Positions 1 through 9,692 of a stretch of DNA of 64,000 nt are shown here, one piece after another. The notes beneath the pieces are model-generated. The model did not search any database. It had not been told where the DNA came from and saw only the letters and a list, made by a program, of their open reading frames with translations. Position 1 is the first letter of the stretch; the number at the start of each line of letters is the position of its first letter. The DNA comes from Francisella philomiragia subsp. philomiragia ATCC 25015 (GTDB lineage Bacteria > Pseudomonadota > Gammaproteobacteria > Francisellales > Francisellaceae): positions 347,471 through 411,470 of the forward strand of contig NZ_DS999311.1 of assembly GCF_000156715.1 (NCBI RefSeq), in the 5' to 3' direction. A program made the translations under genes and the position numbers.

Positions 1-54
1 TGAGATACCTACTATTATTTTTTTATTTTGCATATTTAAATATCTATACCTTTC

Positions 55-126
55 TGTAGTGACAGCACAGTGTGCTGTCTTAAGATAGATTAATATAAGT
101 TAACAGATCAATGATCTGTCACTACA
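55..126. repeat. Nested inverted-repeat element downstream of lepA
   Basis: The ends are an 11-bp perfect inverted repeat: TGTAGTGACAG at 55-65 and CTGTCACTACA at 116-126. Inside are two more near-perfect palindromes: 61-79 (9-bp arms around one base) and 103-119 (8-bp arms around one base). The RNA could therefore fold either as one long outer stem or as two hairpins. It lies 20 bases past the lepA stop codon, so it could end or protect the lepA transcript. No T-run follows directly on either strand, so a classical intrinsic terminator is not supported. A small non-autonomous mobile element is the other option. Confidence 0.7.
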
Positions 127-146
127 AATAGTAATAATTATAAATA

Positions 147-1931
147 TTACTTCTTCAAAACTGACAAGAAAGCTTCTTGAGGAATTTCAACAGAACCAAT
201 ATTCTTCATTCTTTTTTTACCCTCTTTTTGCTTCTCTAACAGTTTTTTCTTACGCGAAACATCACCACCATAGCATTTTGCTAAAACGTTCTTACGCAAT
301 GCTTTAACTGTACTTCTGGCAACAATAGTCCCACCTATAGCTGCTTGAATAGCAACTTCAAACATTTGTCTTGGAATTAGTTCTTTAAGGCGCTCAACTA
401 GTTCTCTACCTTTATATTTAGCTTGATCTTTATGCACAATACTTGCTAAAGCATCAACTTTATCGCCATTGATAAGTACATCTAAACGAACCATATCTGC
501 TGCTTCATAACGAATTAACTCATAGTCCAAAGATCCATAACCCTTTGTAACAGATTTAAGAGTATCAAAGAAGTCTGATACCACTTCAATCATCGGTAAA
601 TCATAAGTTATAGAAACCTGACTACCAACATAGTTAAGGTCAACCTGAACACCTCTTTTCTCAACACATATTGTAATTACACTACCAACATAATCTTTTG
701 GCACAAGAATATTCGCTCTCACAATTGGCTCATGTATCTCTGCTATTGCACCTGGCTCTGGCAATTTTGATGGGTTATCAACATCTATAGTTTCACCATC
801 CTTTTTGACAGCCTTGTAGACAACTGTTGGAGCTGAAGTGATTAAATCAAGGTTGTATTCTCTCTCTAATCTTTCTTGAATAATCTCCATATGAAGCATA
901 CCCAAGAAACCACACCTAAAGCCAAAACCTAGAGCTTGTGAAACCTCTGGCTCGAAAAATAATGAGGCGTCATTTAAACTTAGCTTATCCAAAGCTTCTC
1001 TAAAATCAGGATAATCATCAGAACTTATAGTAAACATCCCTGCATAAACTTGTGGCTGGACTTTTTTAAATCCTGGAACAGGCTTATCAGTTGGATTATG
1101 CGTATGAGTTAAAGTATCACCTACAGGAGCTCCATGAATATCCTTAATACCCGCGACAATAAAACCAACCTCACCGGCTTTTAAATGATCTAGGTCTTTC
1201 ATCTTTGGTGTAAATACCCCAACTCTATCAACCTGATATGAAACTCCAGTTGACATAACCTTAAATTTCTCTCCCTTCTTAAGGGTACCATTTTTGATTC
1301 TTACAAGGGAAACCACTCCAAGATAATTATCAAACCATGAATCTATAATTAAAGCTTGTAGTTTTGCATTAACATCGCCCTCTGGTGCTGGAACTTTAGC
1401 AACAATTGTTTCTAAAACATCTTCAACACCTATGCCCGTCTTAGCGCTACATGTAGTTGCTCCAGTTGCATCGATACCAATAATTTCTTCAATCTCTTCT
1501 GCAACCCTATCAGGCTCTGCAGATGGTAAGTCAATTTTATTTAGAATTGGTATAACCTCTAAATTCTGCTCAATGGCAGTATAGCAATTAGCTACTGTCT
1601 GAGCTTCTACACCTTGAGCTGCATCTACAACTAACAAAGCACCCTCACAAGCCGCTAATGATCGCGATACTTCATAAGAGAAATCAACATGTCCAGGAGT
1701 ATCAATAAAATTAAGCTGATATGTTTGACCATCTCTAGCTACATAGTCTAAAGTTACAGATTGTGCCTTGATAGTGATTCCACGCTCTCTTTCTATATCC
1801 ATCGAGTCTAAGACTTGTTCTTTCATTTCACGCTCACTAAGACCATTGCATACCTGTATAAATCTATCTGACAAAGTCGACTTACCATGGTCAATATGTG
1901 CAATTATCGAAAAGTTTCTGATGTTTTTCAT
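147..1931 (-). CDS. lepA: Elongation factor 4 (LepA), back-translocating ribosomal GTPase
   Basis: A 594-residue translational GTPase of normal length for EF-4. The N-terminal G domain shows the P-loop [10 protein letters not shown] (about residues 11-20), the G3 motif DTPGHVDF and the G4 motif NKIDLPSA. The C-terminal half ends with the basic LepA-specific domain ([19 protein letters not shown] region), which separates it from EF-G and BipA. The family acts on stalled or mistranslocated ribosomes, mainly under ionic or cold stress. The gene is read from ATG at 1931 and stands alone: in many gammaproteobacteria lepB follows it, but here only the inverted repeat at 55-126 is seen downstream. 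Confidence 0.97.
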   Translation of the reverse strand: MKNIRNFSIIAHIDHGKSTLSDRFIQVCNGLSEREMKEQVLDSMDIERERGITIKAQSVTLDYVARDGQTYQLNFIDTPGHVDFSYEVSRSLAACEGALLVVDAAQGVEAQTVANCYTAIEQNLEVIPILNKIDLPSAEPDRVAEEIEEIIGIDATGATTCSAKTGIGVEDVLETIVAKVPAPEGDVNAKLQALIIDSWFDNYLGVVSLVRIKNGTLKKGEKFKVMSTGVSYQVDRVGVFTPKMKDLDHLKAGEVGFIVAGIKDIHGAPVGDTLTHTHNPTDKPVPGFKKVQPQVYAGMFTISSDDYPDFREALDKLSLNDASLFFEPEVSQALGFGFRCGFLGMLHMEIIQERLEREYNLDLITSAPTVVYKAVKKDGETIDVDNPSKLPEPGAIAEIHEPIVRANILVPKDYVGSVITICVEKRGVQVDLNYVGSQVSITYDLPMIEVVSDFFDTLKSVTKGYGSLDYELIRYEAADMVRLDVLINGDKVDALASIVHKDQAKYKGRELVERLKELIPRQMFEVAIQAAIGGTIVARSTVKALRKNVLAKCYGGDVSRKKKLLEKQKEGKKRMKNIGSVEIPQEAFLSVLKK

Positions 1932-2072
1932 AATATTTAAGCTCTGTTGCTACTAAGAAGTAATTTTTTATTTAATAAATCTAGATACCTATTATGCTAT
2001 AAAATGACTTTAAAATGTAGTGATTGCTATATTTAAATAACTAAATATTCTTTAATAAAATTACAAATTCAG

Positions 2073-2101
2073 TTGACAAAAATGTACAATATATGCAAAA
2101 T
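2073..2101 (+). promoter_or_regulatory. Possible rpsT promoter
   Basis: A consensus -35 TTGACA lies at 2073-2078. With a 17-base spacer the -10 would be CAAAAT (2096-2101), a four-of-six match preceded by TG. This leaves a leader of about 90 bases before the TTG start of rpsT. Ribosomal protein S20 is autoregulated in other bacteria, so such a leader is plausible, but no defined structure was recognised. Confidence 0.35.
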
Positions 2102-2199
2102 ACTTTAGCTATTAAATTTATATATTTGTGTTTCTCACGTATCCCCCTAGAGAAGCCTAAGGTTATAAAAAGTTAAAAAATTAAAACTGGAGAATTAAA

Positions 2200-2472
2200 T
2201 TGGCTAACTCAAAACAAGCAAAAAAGAGAATTATTCAAGCTGAAAGAAATCGTCAACACAACGTTGCGCGTCGTTCTATGATGAGAACTTTCTTAAAGAA
2301 AGCTGCTTATGCGATCGAGAAAGGTGATGTTGAAGCTGCTAAAGAGAACTTCGCAAAAGTAGTTCCTATTTTAGATAAATACGCTTCTAAAGGTCTAATC
2401 CATAAGAACAAAGCTGCTAGACATAAGTCTCGTCTAAGTGCTAAGATCAAAGCTCTTTCTACAGCTGCTTAA
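2200..2472 (+). CDS. rpsT: 30S ribosomal protein S20
   Basis: A 90-residue, strongly basic protein starting (M)[15 protein letters not shown], the typical S20 opening, with the conserved [19 protein letters not shown]-terminus. It binds 16S rRNA early in 30S assembly. The start is TTG at 2200, preceded by CTGGAG as ribosome binding site. A non-ATG start is also known for E. coli rpsT, where it is part of the autoregulation. It is a single-gene unit on the opposite strand from lepA. Confidence 0.97.
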   Translation: MANSKQAKKRIIQAERNRQHNVARRSMMRTFLKKAAYAIEKGDVEAAKENFAKVVPILDKYASKGLIHKNKAARHKSRLSAKIKALSTAA

Positions 2473-2559
2473 TTATTTCTTTTTATCAAATTTCTTCTAT
2501 AAACATATTCCTTTCTTTTATGTTACTATTTTCTGTACTAACAGAAGATTGGTTATTTT

Positions 2560-2916
2560 ATGCCTACAATTAAAATTCACTATACAGATAATATTAAAAT
2601 CTCGAATAAATTAGATGACTTTTGTAGAAACCTACACTCTACACTTGTTGAAGTGATTAAAACAGACATTCATACATGTAGAACTCTTATCTACCCATGC
2701 ATAACTTATGTAGTTGGCGACAGTTCTAGTAACTTTGATGGCTTTATTCAACTTGAGATTGACATTCTACCAGATAGAAGTCCTGAACTAAGGAAATTAT
2801 TAGGAAATATTTTATTGACTGACTTGAAATCCTTGTGTAATGACTCTGATGTCTCTATAGATTATCGTGTAATCGTAAATGAAACCGATACCGAGTTTTA
2901 TTTTGTTTTTTCATAA
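2560..2916 (+). CDS. 5-carboxymethyl-2-hydroxymuconate isomerase-like tautomerase
   Basis: 118 residues beginning MPTIKIHYTDN. After removal of Met1 this exposes Pro1, the catalytic base of the tautomerase superfamily. The length and the pattern of helices between two beta-alpha-beta units fit the CHMI (HpaF-type) branch rather than the 60-70 residue 4-oxalocrotonate branch. No homoprotocatechuate pathway gene is nearby, so the true substrate is unknown. Start ATG at 2560 lies 87 bases after rpsT, and possible co-transcription with it cannot be excluded. Confidence 0.7.
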   Translation: MPTIKIHYTDNIKISNKLDDFCRNLHSTLVEVIKTDIHTCRTLIYPCITYVVGDSSSNFDGFIQLEIDILPDRSPELRKLLGNILLTDLKSLCNDSDVSIDYRVIVNETDTEFYFVFS

Positions 2917-2943
2917 TCTTATATTCTTATATATAAATTTGAA

Positions 2944-3306
2944 CTAGAATACAGGCTCATCAGTAGGTGGCGCATAGTTACCAGAAATACCTACTAGCCT
3001 GTCCTGGTTATTAAAAGTTAGTATTAGTTTTGACTCACTAAAATCAGTATCCGTCATATGTTTTTTATATGTATTTATATAGATGTACTGATTTGGATTA
3101 AAAGTATCGACAATATCTGGAGAACCTAATATATAAACAACCTCTCCTTTAGTCATATTAGGTTTGATATCAAAAAGCTTTTTATTCTTGATTTCTTTAC
3201 CTTGAGGCACGGGAGCTGTGTAAGGCTCAATAAAGACTCCACAAGCAGATAGACTCAGCAAAATTGAAACAATACACAAATTCTTTAATACAGCTTTTAA
3301 TATCAT
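2944..3306 (-). CDS. bamE: Outer membrane assembly lipoprotein BamE (SmpA/OmlA family)
   Basis: 120 residues with a lipoprotein signal: basic start, hydrophobic core and lipobox LSLSAC with the lipidated Cys at residue 22. The mature part carries the BamE signature: a GKEI region, the IKPNMTKGEVVYILGSPDI helix and the ending motif around LVGISGNY. BamE is the small accessory lipoprotein of the BAM complex that folds outer membrane beta-barrels. The gene sits 4 bases after the SIS-domain gene and is probably co-transcribed with it. Confidence 0.9.
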   Translation of the reverse strand: MILKAVLKNLCIVSILLSLSACGVFIEPYTAPVPQGKEIKNKKLFDIKPNMTKGEVVYILGSPDIVDTFNPNQYIYINTYKKHMTDTDFSESKLILTFNNQDRLVGISGNYAPPTDEPVF

Positions 3307-3310
3307 TATA

Positions 3311-3916
3311 TTAATCTTCTAAGCCTACAAATAATTTCTGATCTATAATATCACATAAGCAATGAATTATAAGAAAGTGATTCTCTTGAATATTTGCGAC
3401 ATTATCGGTAGGAATTCTTAACTCAATATCATCAGGATTATACATGGTTTGTAGCCTACCACCATTTCCACCAGTCAAAGCTACAACTTTCATATCAAGA
3501 TCATGTGCTTCTTCAACAGCATTTATGATATTTTGTGAATCTCCATTTGCTGAGATAACTAATAATATATCATCTTCATTGCCTAGTGCTGCTACCTGTT
3601 TGGAGAAAATCTGGGCAAAACCATAGTGATCTCCTATTGCTGTAATAGTTGCAACATCTGCTGTTAAAGCTATCGCAGGAAGAGGGGGTCTTTCCATATC
3701 AAAATGATTCAATAACTTAGATGTAAAATGCTGAGCTATAGCAGCTGAACCACCATTGCCACACACCAAGATCTTACCACCATTTTCTAGGCAAGACACC
3801 ATAGCATTTGCTGCCTGTGCAATAGCTGGAGGCAGGACATTAGCAGTTTCAATTTTTGCTTGGATGCTACTTTCAAAATAACTATTAATCTTGTCTAAAG
3901 AAGTCATGACTTTCAC
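3311..3916 (-). CDS. SIS-domain protein, DiaA / phosphoheptose isomerase (GmhA) type
   Basis: 201 residues with a single SIS fold: the sugar-phosphate loop CGNGGSAAIAQHF, the second loop SANGDSQN and the C-terminal QENHFLIIHCLCDIID helix. GmhA makes heptose-7-phosphate for LPS; DiaA is a structural relative that binds DnaA and promotes replication initiation. The usual GmhA loop reads SGNS or STSGNS; here it is ISANGDS. The Francisella LPS core is described as lacking heptose, so I favour DiaA-like, but this is an inference. The start is GTG at 3916 (AGG eight bases upstream); an ATG at 3907 is the alternative. It is followed by bamE. Confidence 0.75.
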   Translation of the reverse strand: MKVMTSLDKINSYFESSIQAKIETANVLPPAIAQAANAMVSCLENGGKILVCGNGGSAAIAQHFTSKLLNHFDMERPPLPAIALTADVATITAIGDHYGFAQIFSKQVAALGNEDDILLVISANGDSQNIINAVEEAHDLDMKVVALTGGNGGRLQTMYNPDDIELRIPTDNVANIQENHFLIIHCLCDIIDQKLFVGLED

Positions 3917-4088
3917 TAAGGTTACCTATTAAAGAAAATTTTACTATATTAGATTTTTGATAGCTAGTCTAATAGATAGTATTTCAAATTAATCTAAAAC
4001 CCCAATAAATACATGCTATAAATATTAGCTATGTTCAATGGTTTCATATATAACATTAAAATAAATACAAAATAAGTTTTTCTTAGTA

Positions 4089-6389
4089 ATGAATCTAAAA
4101 TATATAGTCATCTCAACACTACTTATATCAACTACAGCTTTTTCTAACACTATAAATCTTTGTGAGCAAAATAATTGTTTTCTTATTGATCCCGCAACCT
4201 TGAAAGTAGACCTCAAACAAAACTCTTTAGAGTTTCCTATTTCTTCTGCACAAACAAAACAAGACGTTAAAATAACAGCTCAAAGTAAAAACGAGTTAGA
4301 TTTTATACGTGATAATATTAATATCGAATTTAAACTAGATAACAGTGGATTAAATGTTAACTTCACAAATAATCAGAAATTAACTAGATTGAAAAATAAA
4401 ACTATCATATTCCCTATTATTAGTAGATCAAAATCTTTTCTACTACCGATGTTAGAAGGATGGGATATTCCAACGAATGATGAGAAATGGATAAAATATC
4501 TAACATCTACTACTAGTGAAAAAGCCCCTCTAGTTGAAACTGCCGGCTTATCAATGCAATTTTTGACAGCTGGATTTGGCAAGTCTGCGATTTACTACCA
4601 AATTAATAATATTTTTGATAATTCTTTCTGGTTTACAGGGAAGCAAAATTTATCGTTACATTTTAAACATACTTTTAATATCCTAAATGAAGATAAATCT
4701 TTTGGATTTACAATTAAAATACTTGAGAATAATCCTGTAGTGATTGCAAATACATATCGTCAACACAAAATAGATCAAGGTGAATTTGTAACACTTTCAG
4801 AAAAAGCCAAAATAGTTCCAGAGATTACAAAGCTCTACGGTGCCCCATTTATCTATTTATGGGGAGATGAACTAATTGGAGAAACAAATATAAACTGGGA
4901 AGAATTTCAGCAGTTTGTTAAACAACAGCTCGCGAGTAAAACAGATAATCCCACAAAATATTTTAATAAAATACTAAAAGAGCATTCCAATAAAGCTCTA
5001 GAAGAATTTGCCAACCAAAAATGGATTTATACATCTTTAAAAGCAGATGTTGACAATGCACTTAAATTATTAGTAAAAGATCCTAACTTATGGAATAAAA
5101 AAGAGTTCGAGTCTATTAAACTAAATTCTACAGCTACTAGATTACTAACCGAGCCAAGAACACCATCAAACACTGTCGAGCTTAATAAAAACCTAATTCA
5201 ATCCGTTTATTCTAATTATATAAATCCAGTTGATCAATGGGGTAATGGAGTATCGATATGGATGATAAATCAACTCAAAGATATTGGTCTAAAAAATGCT
5301 TGGTTAGGCCTAAATGATGTAGCTGATGGTATTTATCATACCAATGTTATTGAACAAGCCAAACAGGATGGATATCTTATTGCTCCTTATGATTCATATA
5401 ATTCATTGATAGAAAAAAATCCAGATAGTATGCCAACGGCTTTTTTTGATACAAAAGAAAATCTATTTAAGGATGCTGCTATAATTAAACAAAATGGTGA
5501 ATATTTACAAGGATTCTTGAGTGGTCAACATGAGTTAAATTCTTCATATGCAATGCCACAAGTCAAACGACGTTTAAATAAAGATATAAACATATATAAT
5601 GCAAAATTTAACTCATGGTTCTTTGATAGCGATGGTGCCGGCGCTCTATATAATGACTTCTCTAGCAAACATCCAATGTCTCAAGCCCAAGATGCCCAAA
5701 ATAAAATAGCTTATTTTAAGTGGGCGGCTGAACATTATAATTTAGTAGTTGGTACTGAAGATGGTAAAGATTATATTGCTCCTGTAGCTGCTTTTGGTCA
5801 AGGTCTAGTTTCTCAAGGGATTTGGGATAAAGATATGCGCCAAAATAAAAAATCTAAATACTATATGGGAAGCTACTGGTCTGCATCAAGTATTCCTCCT
5901 AGATACGGTAAACCAACACTTCTAAAGCCTCTTCTGAGTTATATATATTATAACCCTATTTTTGAAGTCCCTCTTTATCAGATGGTTTATAACAATAGCA
6001 TCATCACTTCTGATCACTGGGAATACGCAACATTTAAATTCCCGTCTCAGATAAAAGACAATATCTTAAAGACCTTCTTATATAACTACTCACCATTGCT
6101 ACATTTGGATAGAAAAGCTTGGATACAACAGAAAGATCTTTTGAGTAAATATCTACCAGTCTGGTCAAAGTGGCATAAAATTTTAGTACAACAGAAAATG
6201 ACTAACTTTAAATACTTAAGTAATGATAGATTGCTCCAATCTACAGAGTTCTCAAATGGTATTATAGTAATTGCTAATTTTGCTAATGTTACTAAGAATT
6301 ATAATAAAATAAGCATACCAGCCAAGAGTGTTGTTATTTTAGAAAAAGATAAAATAGTTCAAAGCTTTACTGCCACTAGCTTTGAATAA
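4089..6389 (+). CDS. Secreted glycoside-hydrolase-like protein (GH101/GH129-like)
   Basis: 766 residues with an N-terminal signal peptide (NLKYIVISTLLISTTAFS, cleavage near residue 20). After a beta-rich N-terminal half, residues from about 375 (NPVDQWGNGVSIWMINQL, then KNAWLGLNDVADGIYH) look like a TIM barrel. The stretch SWFFDSDGAGALYNDF (Asp513, Asp515) followed about 43 residues later by LVVGTEDG (Glu557) resembles the Asp/Glu pair and spacing of alpha-N-acetylgalactosaminidases of families GH129 and GH101. A small beta domain ends the protein. The substrate is not known. It stands alone on the plus strand. The family call is from motif reading only. Confidence 0.6.
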   Translation: MNLKYIVISTLLISTTAFSNTINLCEQNNCFLIDPATLKVDLKQNSLEFPISSAQTKQDVKITAQSKNELDFIRDNINIEFKLDNSGLNVNFTNNQKLTRLKNKTIIFPIISRSKSFLLPMLEGWDIPTNDEKWIKYLTSTTSEKAPLVETAGLSMQFLTAGFGKSAIYYQINNIFDNSFWFTGKQNLSLHFKHTFNILNEDKSFGFTIKILENNPVVIANTYRQHKIDQGEFVTLSEKAKIVPEITKLYGAPFIYLWGDELIGETNINWEEFQQFVKQQLASKTDNPTKYFNKILKEHSNKALEEFANQKWIYTSLKADVDNALKLLVKDPNLWNKKEFESIKLNSTATRLLTEPRTPSNTVELNKNLIQSVYSNYINPVDQWGNGVSIWMINQLKDIGLKNAWLGLNDVADGIYHTNVIEQAKQDGYLIAPYDSYNSLIEKNPDSMPTAFFDTKENLFKDAAIIKQNGEYLQGFLSGQHELNSSYAMPQVKRRLNKDINIYNAKFNSWFFDSDGAGALYNDFSSKHPMSQAQDAQNKIAYFKWAAEHYNLVVGTEDGKDYIAPVAAFGQGLVSQGIWDKDMRQNKKSKYYMGSYWSASSIPPRYGKPTLLKPLLSYIYYNPIFEVPLYQMVYNNSIITSDHWEYATFKFPSQIKDNILKTFLYNYSPLLHLDRKAWIQQKDLLSKYLPVWSKWHKILVQQKMTNFKYLSNDRLLQSTEFSNGIIVIANFANVTKNYNKISIPAKSVVILEKDKIVQSFTATSFE

Positions 6390-6452
6390 ATAAATACTAA
6401 TCTTAGTCCCCTAAGAAGAAATTTAACCAAATATTTGCAAAGATTATTATTT

Positions 6453-7604
6453 TTAGAATTTATTACAAATTATTAACACAAAACAAATAATTGGTAGTAT
6501 TGTACACATCAACAAAAAGTTCCAAATGTATTCAAACGGTATATAACCCATTATAGAAACTGCTACAACAGCTGTTAGCATATTTATAAAGTTCATCGCT
6601 GCAGATGCGTTTGACTTACATTCAATTGCAGTTGAAGCAAGATATGATGCTGTAGGATATATAAAATTGCATACAAAATACATCAAAGTTATTAATACAA
6701 AAAATATTAACGGCGTCATTTGATTAGCAATTTTTAACCATGCCATAACTACAACCGACACCACAAAACAGATTAATGCAACAATAAGTATCTTACGAGT
6801 ATCATGTTTGTTTATTATTTTAGCAACTAATAATGACCCTAGTACTATACCTATGATAGTCATCGAAGTCCACAAGCTATACTGAGCACTATTTAGATTA
6901 AACATATTATGCGCTATAAAGGGTCCAGCTGCAGAATAACAATAACTAAAAACAGTCATAACACCTAGCGTCAATGCAAATACTACTAATTTAAAACTAC
7001 TAAAAGCATTTTTATAACCATCAATAATTGCTGATACATTTAAATTAAAATCAAAATCTTTTTTATTTTCATACAAGAAGGTGGTTACAAACATTATTAC
7101 AGCATGCAATAGCAACAAATAGAAACAATAATACCAATGAGTATAAGCATTAATAAAACCTCCTATTAATGTAGCTAGCGTTATTGATATTGCGAATGAT
7201 AAAGTTGCAAAAGATAAAGCTAATTTAGCTTTATCAGCAACAACTGAGTTATTTAATATAATAAAAGTACATACCAATCCCGCAGATGCTCCTATAGCTG
7301 TTACAAATCTCCCTACAAGCAACATTGCCATTGAAGAAGCCAATAGACAAATTAGTACACCAACAATATTTATTATCATCCCCACTTTTAGGGTTACAAC
7401 ATCACCATACTTCTTTGCAATCGGAGCATATATTATCTGACCTACAACATATCCTATAAGAAAAACACTTACCAACCATTCGACTGCACCAGTCGACAAA
7501 CCAAAGTCTTTCGCAATATTAGGTAACGCTGGGTTTATAATCACAGCAGAAGCACTTGCGATACTTATATAACTAAGCAGAAGTACGACTTTATAGTTTT
7601 TCAT
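6453..7604 (-). CDS. MFS transporter, drug-efflux (DHA1) type
   Basis: 383 residues from the ATG at 7604, with about twelve hydrophobic segments. Motif A appears as YAPIAKKYGDV between TM2 and TM3, and the N-terminus ALPNIAKDFGLS is typical of the DHA drug:H+ antiporters. I chose the internal ATG (KNYKVVLLLSY) because AAAAAAGGA precedes it; a longer reading from 7652 adds sixteen non-hydrophobic residues. The gene is divergent from a LysR regulator starting at 7702, which probably controls it, as is common for exporter/LysR pairs. The substrate is unknown. Confidence 0.8.
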   Translation of the reverse strand: MKNYKVVLLLSYISIASASAVIINPALPNIAKDFGLSTGAVEWLVSVFLIGYVVGQIIYAPIAKKYGDVVTLKVGMIINIVGVLICLLASSMAMLLVGRFVTAIGASAGLVCTFIILNNSVVADKAKLALSFATLSFAISITLATLIGGFINAYTHWYYCFYLLLLHAVIMFVTTFLYENKKDFDFNLNVSAIIDGYKNAFSSFKLVVFALTLGVMTVFSYCYSAAGPFIAHNMFNLNSAQYSLWTSMTIIGIVLGSLLVAKIINKHDTRKILIVALICFVVSVVVMAWLKIANQMTPLIFFVLITLMYFVCNFIYPTASYLASTAIECKSNASAAMNFINMLTAVVAVSIMGYIPFEYIWNFLLMCTILPIICFVLIICNKF

Positions 7605-7701
7605 AACTAATCCTTTTTTATTAAAAATTTGACTATGGCTATAGTAAATCAAAAAATATATTTTACAATATTGCCATTAGTAAACTTATGTTTAGCAAAA
7701 T

Positions 7702-8604
7702 TTGACAATCAAGAATAAGAAAAATATACCTATAAATCTTTTTGAAATTTTTTATAAATTAGTAACTTATGGAAGTTTCACAAATACCGCAAATGCTCTT
7801 GGTATAACAAAAGCTGCTATAAGTCATAGTATTAAACAGTTAGAAAAAGAGCTCAAAGTTGATTTACTGATTAGAACAACACGTAGACTTTCATTGACAC
7901 ATGAAGGTAAGCTTTTATTTGAGTATTGTAAAACACTACAAAATGAAATTGAAAATATTCGTGATTTAGCAGAATCTTTTCATAGCGAGCCATCCGGCAC
8001 CCTAAAGATAAATACTTCCTCATTTTTTGCCAAGAGTGTTCTAATAGGTCTTATCAAAGAATACTCCAAGAGATTTAGTAAGGTGAAAATTGAAGTAAAT
8101 ATTGAAGAGAGAATGCCTAATTTTAAAACTCAAGAAACGGATATAATTCTTGGAGTTAATTGGACTCCTCCTGAGGATATTATTGCTCGTAAAATAGCTA
8201 CAACAAGATATATATTATGTGCAAGCCCAGTATATTTGCAACATAATAGTATCCCCTCCAACCTATCTGATCTAGCAAACCATAAGTATATTCTTCATAA
8301 GTCTAGAACTACAGCTCTTGTAAATATCAAAAAAAACAATTTAAATCCTCAAACACTACCTTTTGAACTATCCGCAAATAATATTGAATTTATAAAGGAA
8401 TGTGTCTTAAATGATCTAGGAATCGCTCAGTTTCATGAATATATTGTAAAAGATGAAATACAAAATGGTAAACTTGTAGAACTACTCAAAGATGAATTTT
8501 TAGATCAACAAGATATCTATATTTACTATCCTAAAAACAAGTTTGTTCAACCCAAAGTTAAAGAGTTTGTAAAACTTGTTATGAATAGTCAAATTTTCAC
8601 TTGA
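7702..8604 (+). CDS. LysR-family transcriptional regulator
   Basis: 300 residues with an N-terminal winged helix-turn-helix (about residues 10-70: NLFEIFYKLVTYGSFTNTAN, AISHSIKQLEKELKVDLLIR) and a C-terminal effector domain ending in KVKEFVKLVMNS. Its start codon appears to be TTG at 7702, because no in-frame ATG precedes the conserved HTH. No good Shine-Dalgarno is visible, so the start is uncertain. The 97-base gap to the divergent exporter gene should contain the operator for both genes. Confidence 0.85.
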   Translation: MTIKNKKNIPINLFEIFYKLVTYGSFTNTANALGITKAAISHSIKQLEKELKVDLLIRTTRRLSLTHEGKLLFEYCKTLQNEIENIRDLAESFHSEPSGTLKINTSSFFAKSVLIGLIKEYSKRFSKVKIEVNIEERMPNFKTQETDIILGVNWTPPEDIIARKIATTRYILCASPVYLQHNSIPSNLSDLANHKYILHKSRTTALVNIKKNNLNPQTLPFELSANNIEFIKECVLNDLGIAQFHEYIVKDEIQNGKLVELLKDEFLDQQDIYIYYPKNKFVQPKVKEFVKLVMNSQIFT

Positions 8605-8678
8605 TATAAGAAAATGTGTATTTATATCTTTTATTATATCAATTATCCTTATAATACTTTTCTAATGAGATAACAACA

Positions 8679-9692
8679 ATGAAATCACAAGCAACATTAA
8701 AGCTAATAGTGCGTGAAAAAATAATTATAGAGTCTTTTTTATTAACTATATTATTAGGACTAGTCGGTCTCATAAGCTATCTTCTTCTACCTAAAGTTTT
8801 TGTTAATAGTCTAGTAGGTATTACAGCCTTATGTGCAGCTTCAATCCATGGAGTATATAGAAAAAGTTATCTATATATTGTTATCGCTATTATATCTATA
8901 AGTGCAGCTATGATTATTGGAACTGTTGTATCACAATTACCTATAGTTGTACCTTTTTGTACACTCATAATGGGCGGCTTGACTTTTTATCTACCAACAA
9001 AGTTTAGAATAATGCCAGAGATACTTACGAAGTTTTGTTTTATTGGATATGTTTCAAGTGCTTTCGGATATAGCCATGTAAGTATAGGTATAACTCTAAT
9101 TTGTGTAATAGTAGTAATTGTATTACTTGTATTCTATTATGCTTTGATAAATATACTGCTATATAGAGATCAGCCATACTCTAACCGCGAGAGGATTCAA
9201 GATAAGTATCATCATGTGATGATTATTGCTCTTGCGTCACTTGCTATAGGATACTTGGTAACGAAATTTATGACCATATACCTACCAAATACTAATCCAT
9301 GGTGGATTATGATGACTATAGTTTTAGTTCTTGGCTACTCTTATGAAAAAGTAAAGATAACTGCACTTAAAAGAGGTTTTGCTAATATACTAGGCCCTCT
9401 CATAATCGCGATAGTAATGATTCCATTAAAAAATCATTACTATTTACAAATAGCTCTACTTCTGGTTCTTTTTTTCTTAGTTAACTGTTCTATATCATAT
9501 TATCTACTATTGGCTCTTTTTATTTCATGCATGATTATTAGTTGGGATATAATCACCTTATCGTCAGCAACCCCATACACAATAGCACTAGACAGAGCCT
9601 TTGAAACATTTGTAGCTGTATTTATAGTTTTAATAATTAATGAGATATATAAAAGACTACTTTCTAAATATATAAAGAAAATAATAAACTAG
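8679..9692 (+). CDS. FUSC-family inner membrane protein (aromatic acid exporter-like)
   Basis: 337 residues, almost wholly hydrophobic, with about ten membrane segments in two halves. The second half carries the FUSC pattern: TNPWWIMMTIVLVLGYSYE, an amphipathic linker KVKITALKRGFANILG, and near the C-terminus ALDRAFETFVAVFIVLIINEI. Fusaric-acid-resistance and AaeB-type exporters share this fold but are usually 600-700 residues with a cytosolic domain. This is the short membrane-only form. It follows the LysR gene by 74 bases on the same strand. The substrate is unknown. Confidence 0.65.
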   Translation: MKSQATLKLIVREKIIIESFLLTILLGLVGLISYLLLPKVFVNSLVGITALCAASIHGVYRKSYLYIVIAIISISAAMIIGTVVSQLPIVVPFCTLIMGGLTFYLPTKFRIMPEILTKFCFIGYVSSAFGYSHVSIGITLICVIVVIVLLVFYYALINILLYRDQPYSNRERIQDKYHHVMIIALASLAIGYLVTKFMTIYLPNTNPWWIMMTIVLVLGYSYEKVKITALKRGFANILGPLIIAIVMIPLKNHYYLQIALLLVLFFLVNCSISYYLLLALFISCMIISWDIITLSSATPYTIALDRAFETFVAVFIVLIINEIYKRLLSKYIKKIIN

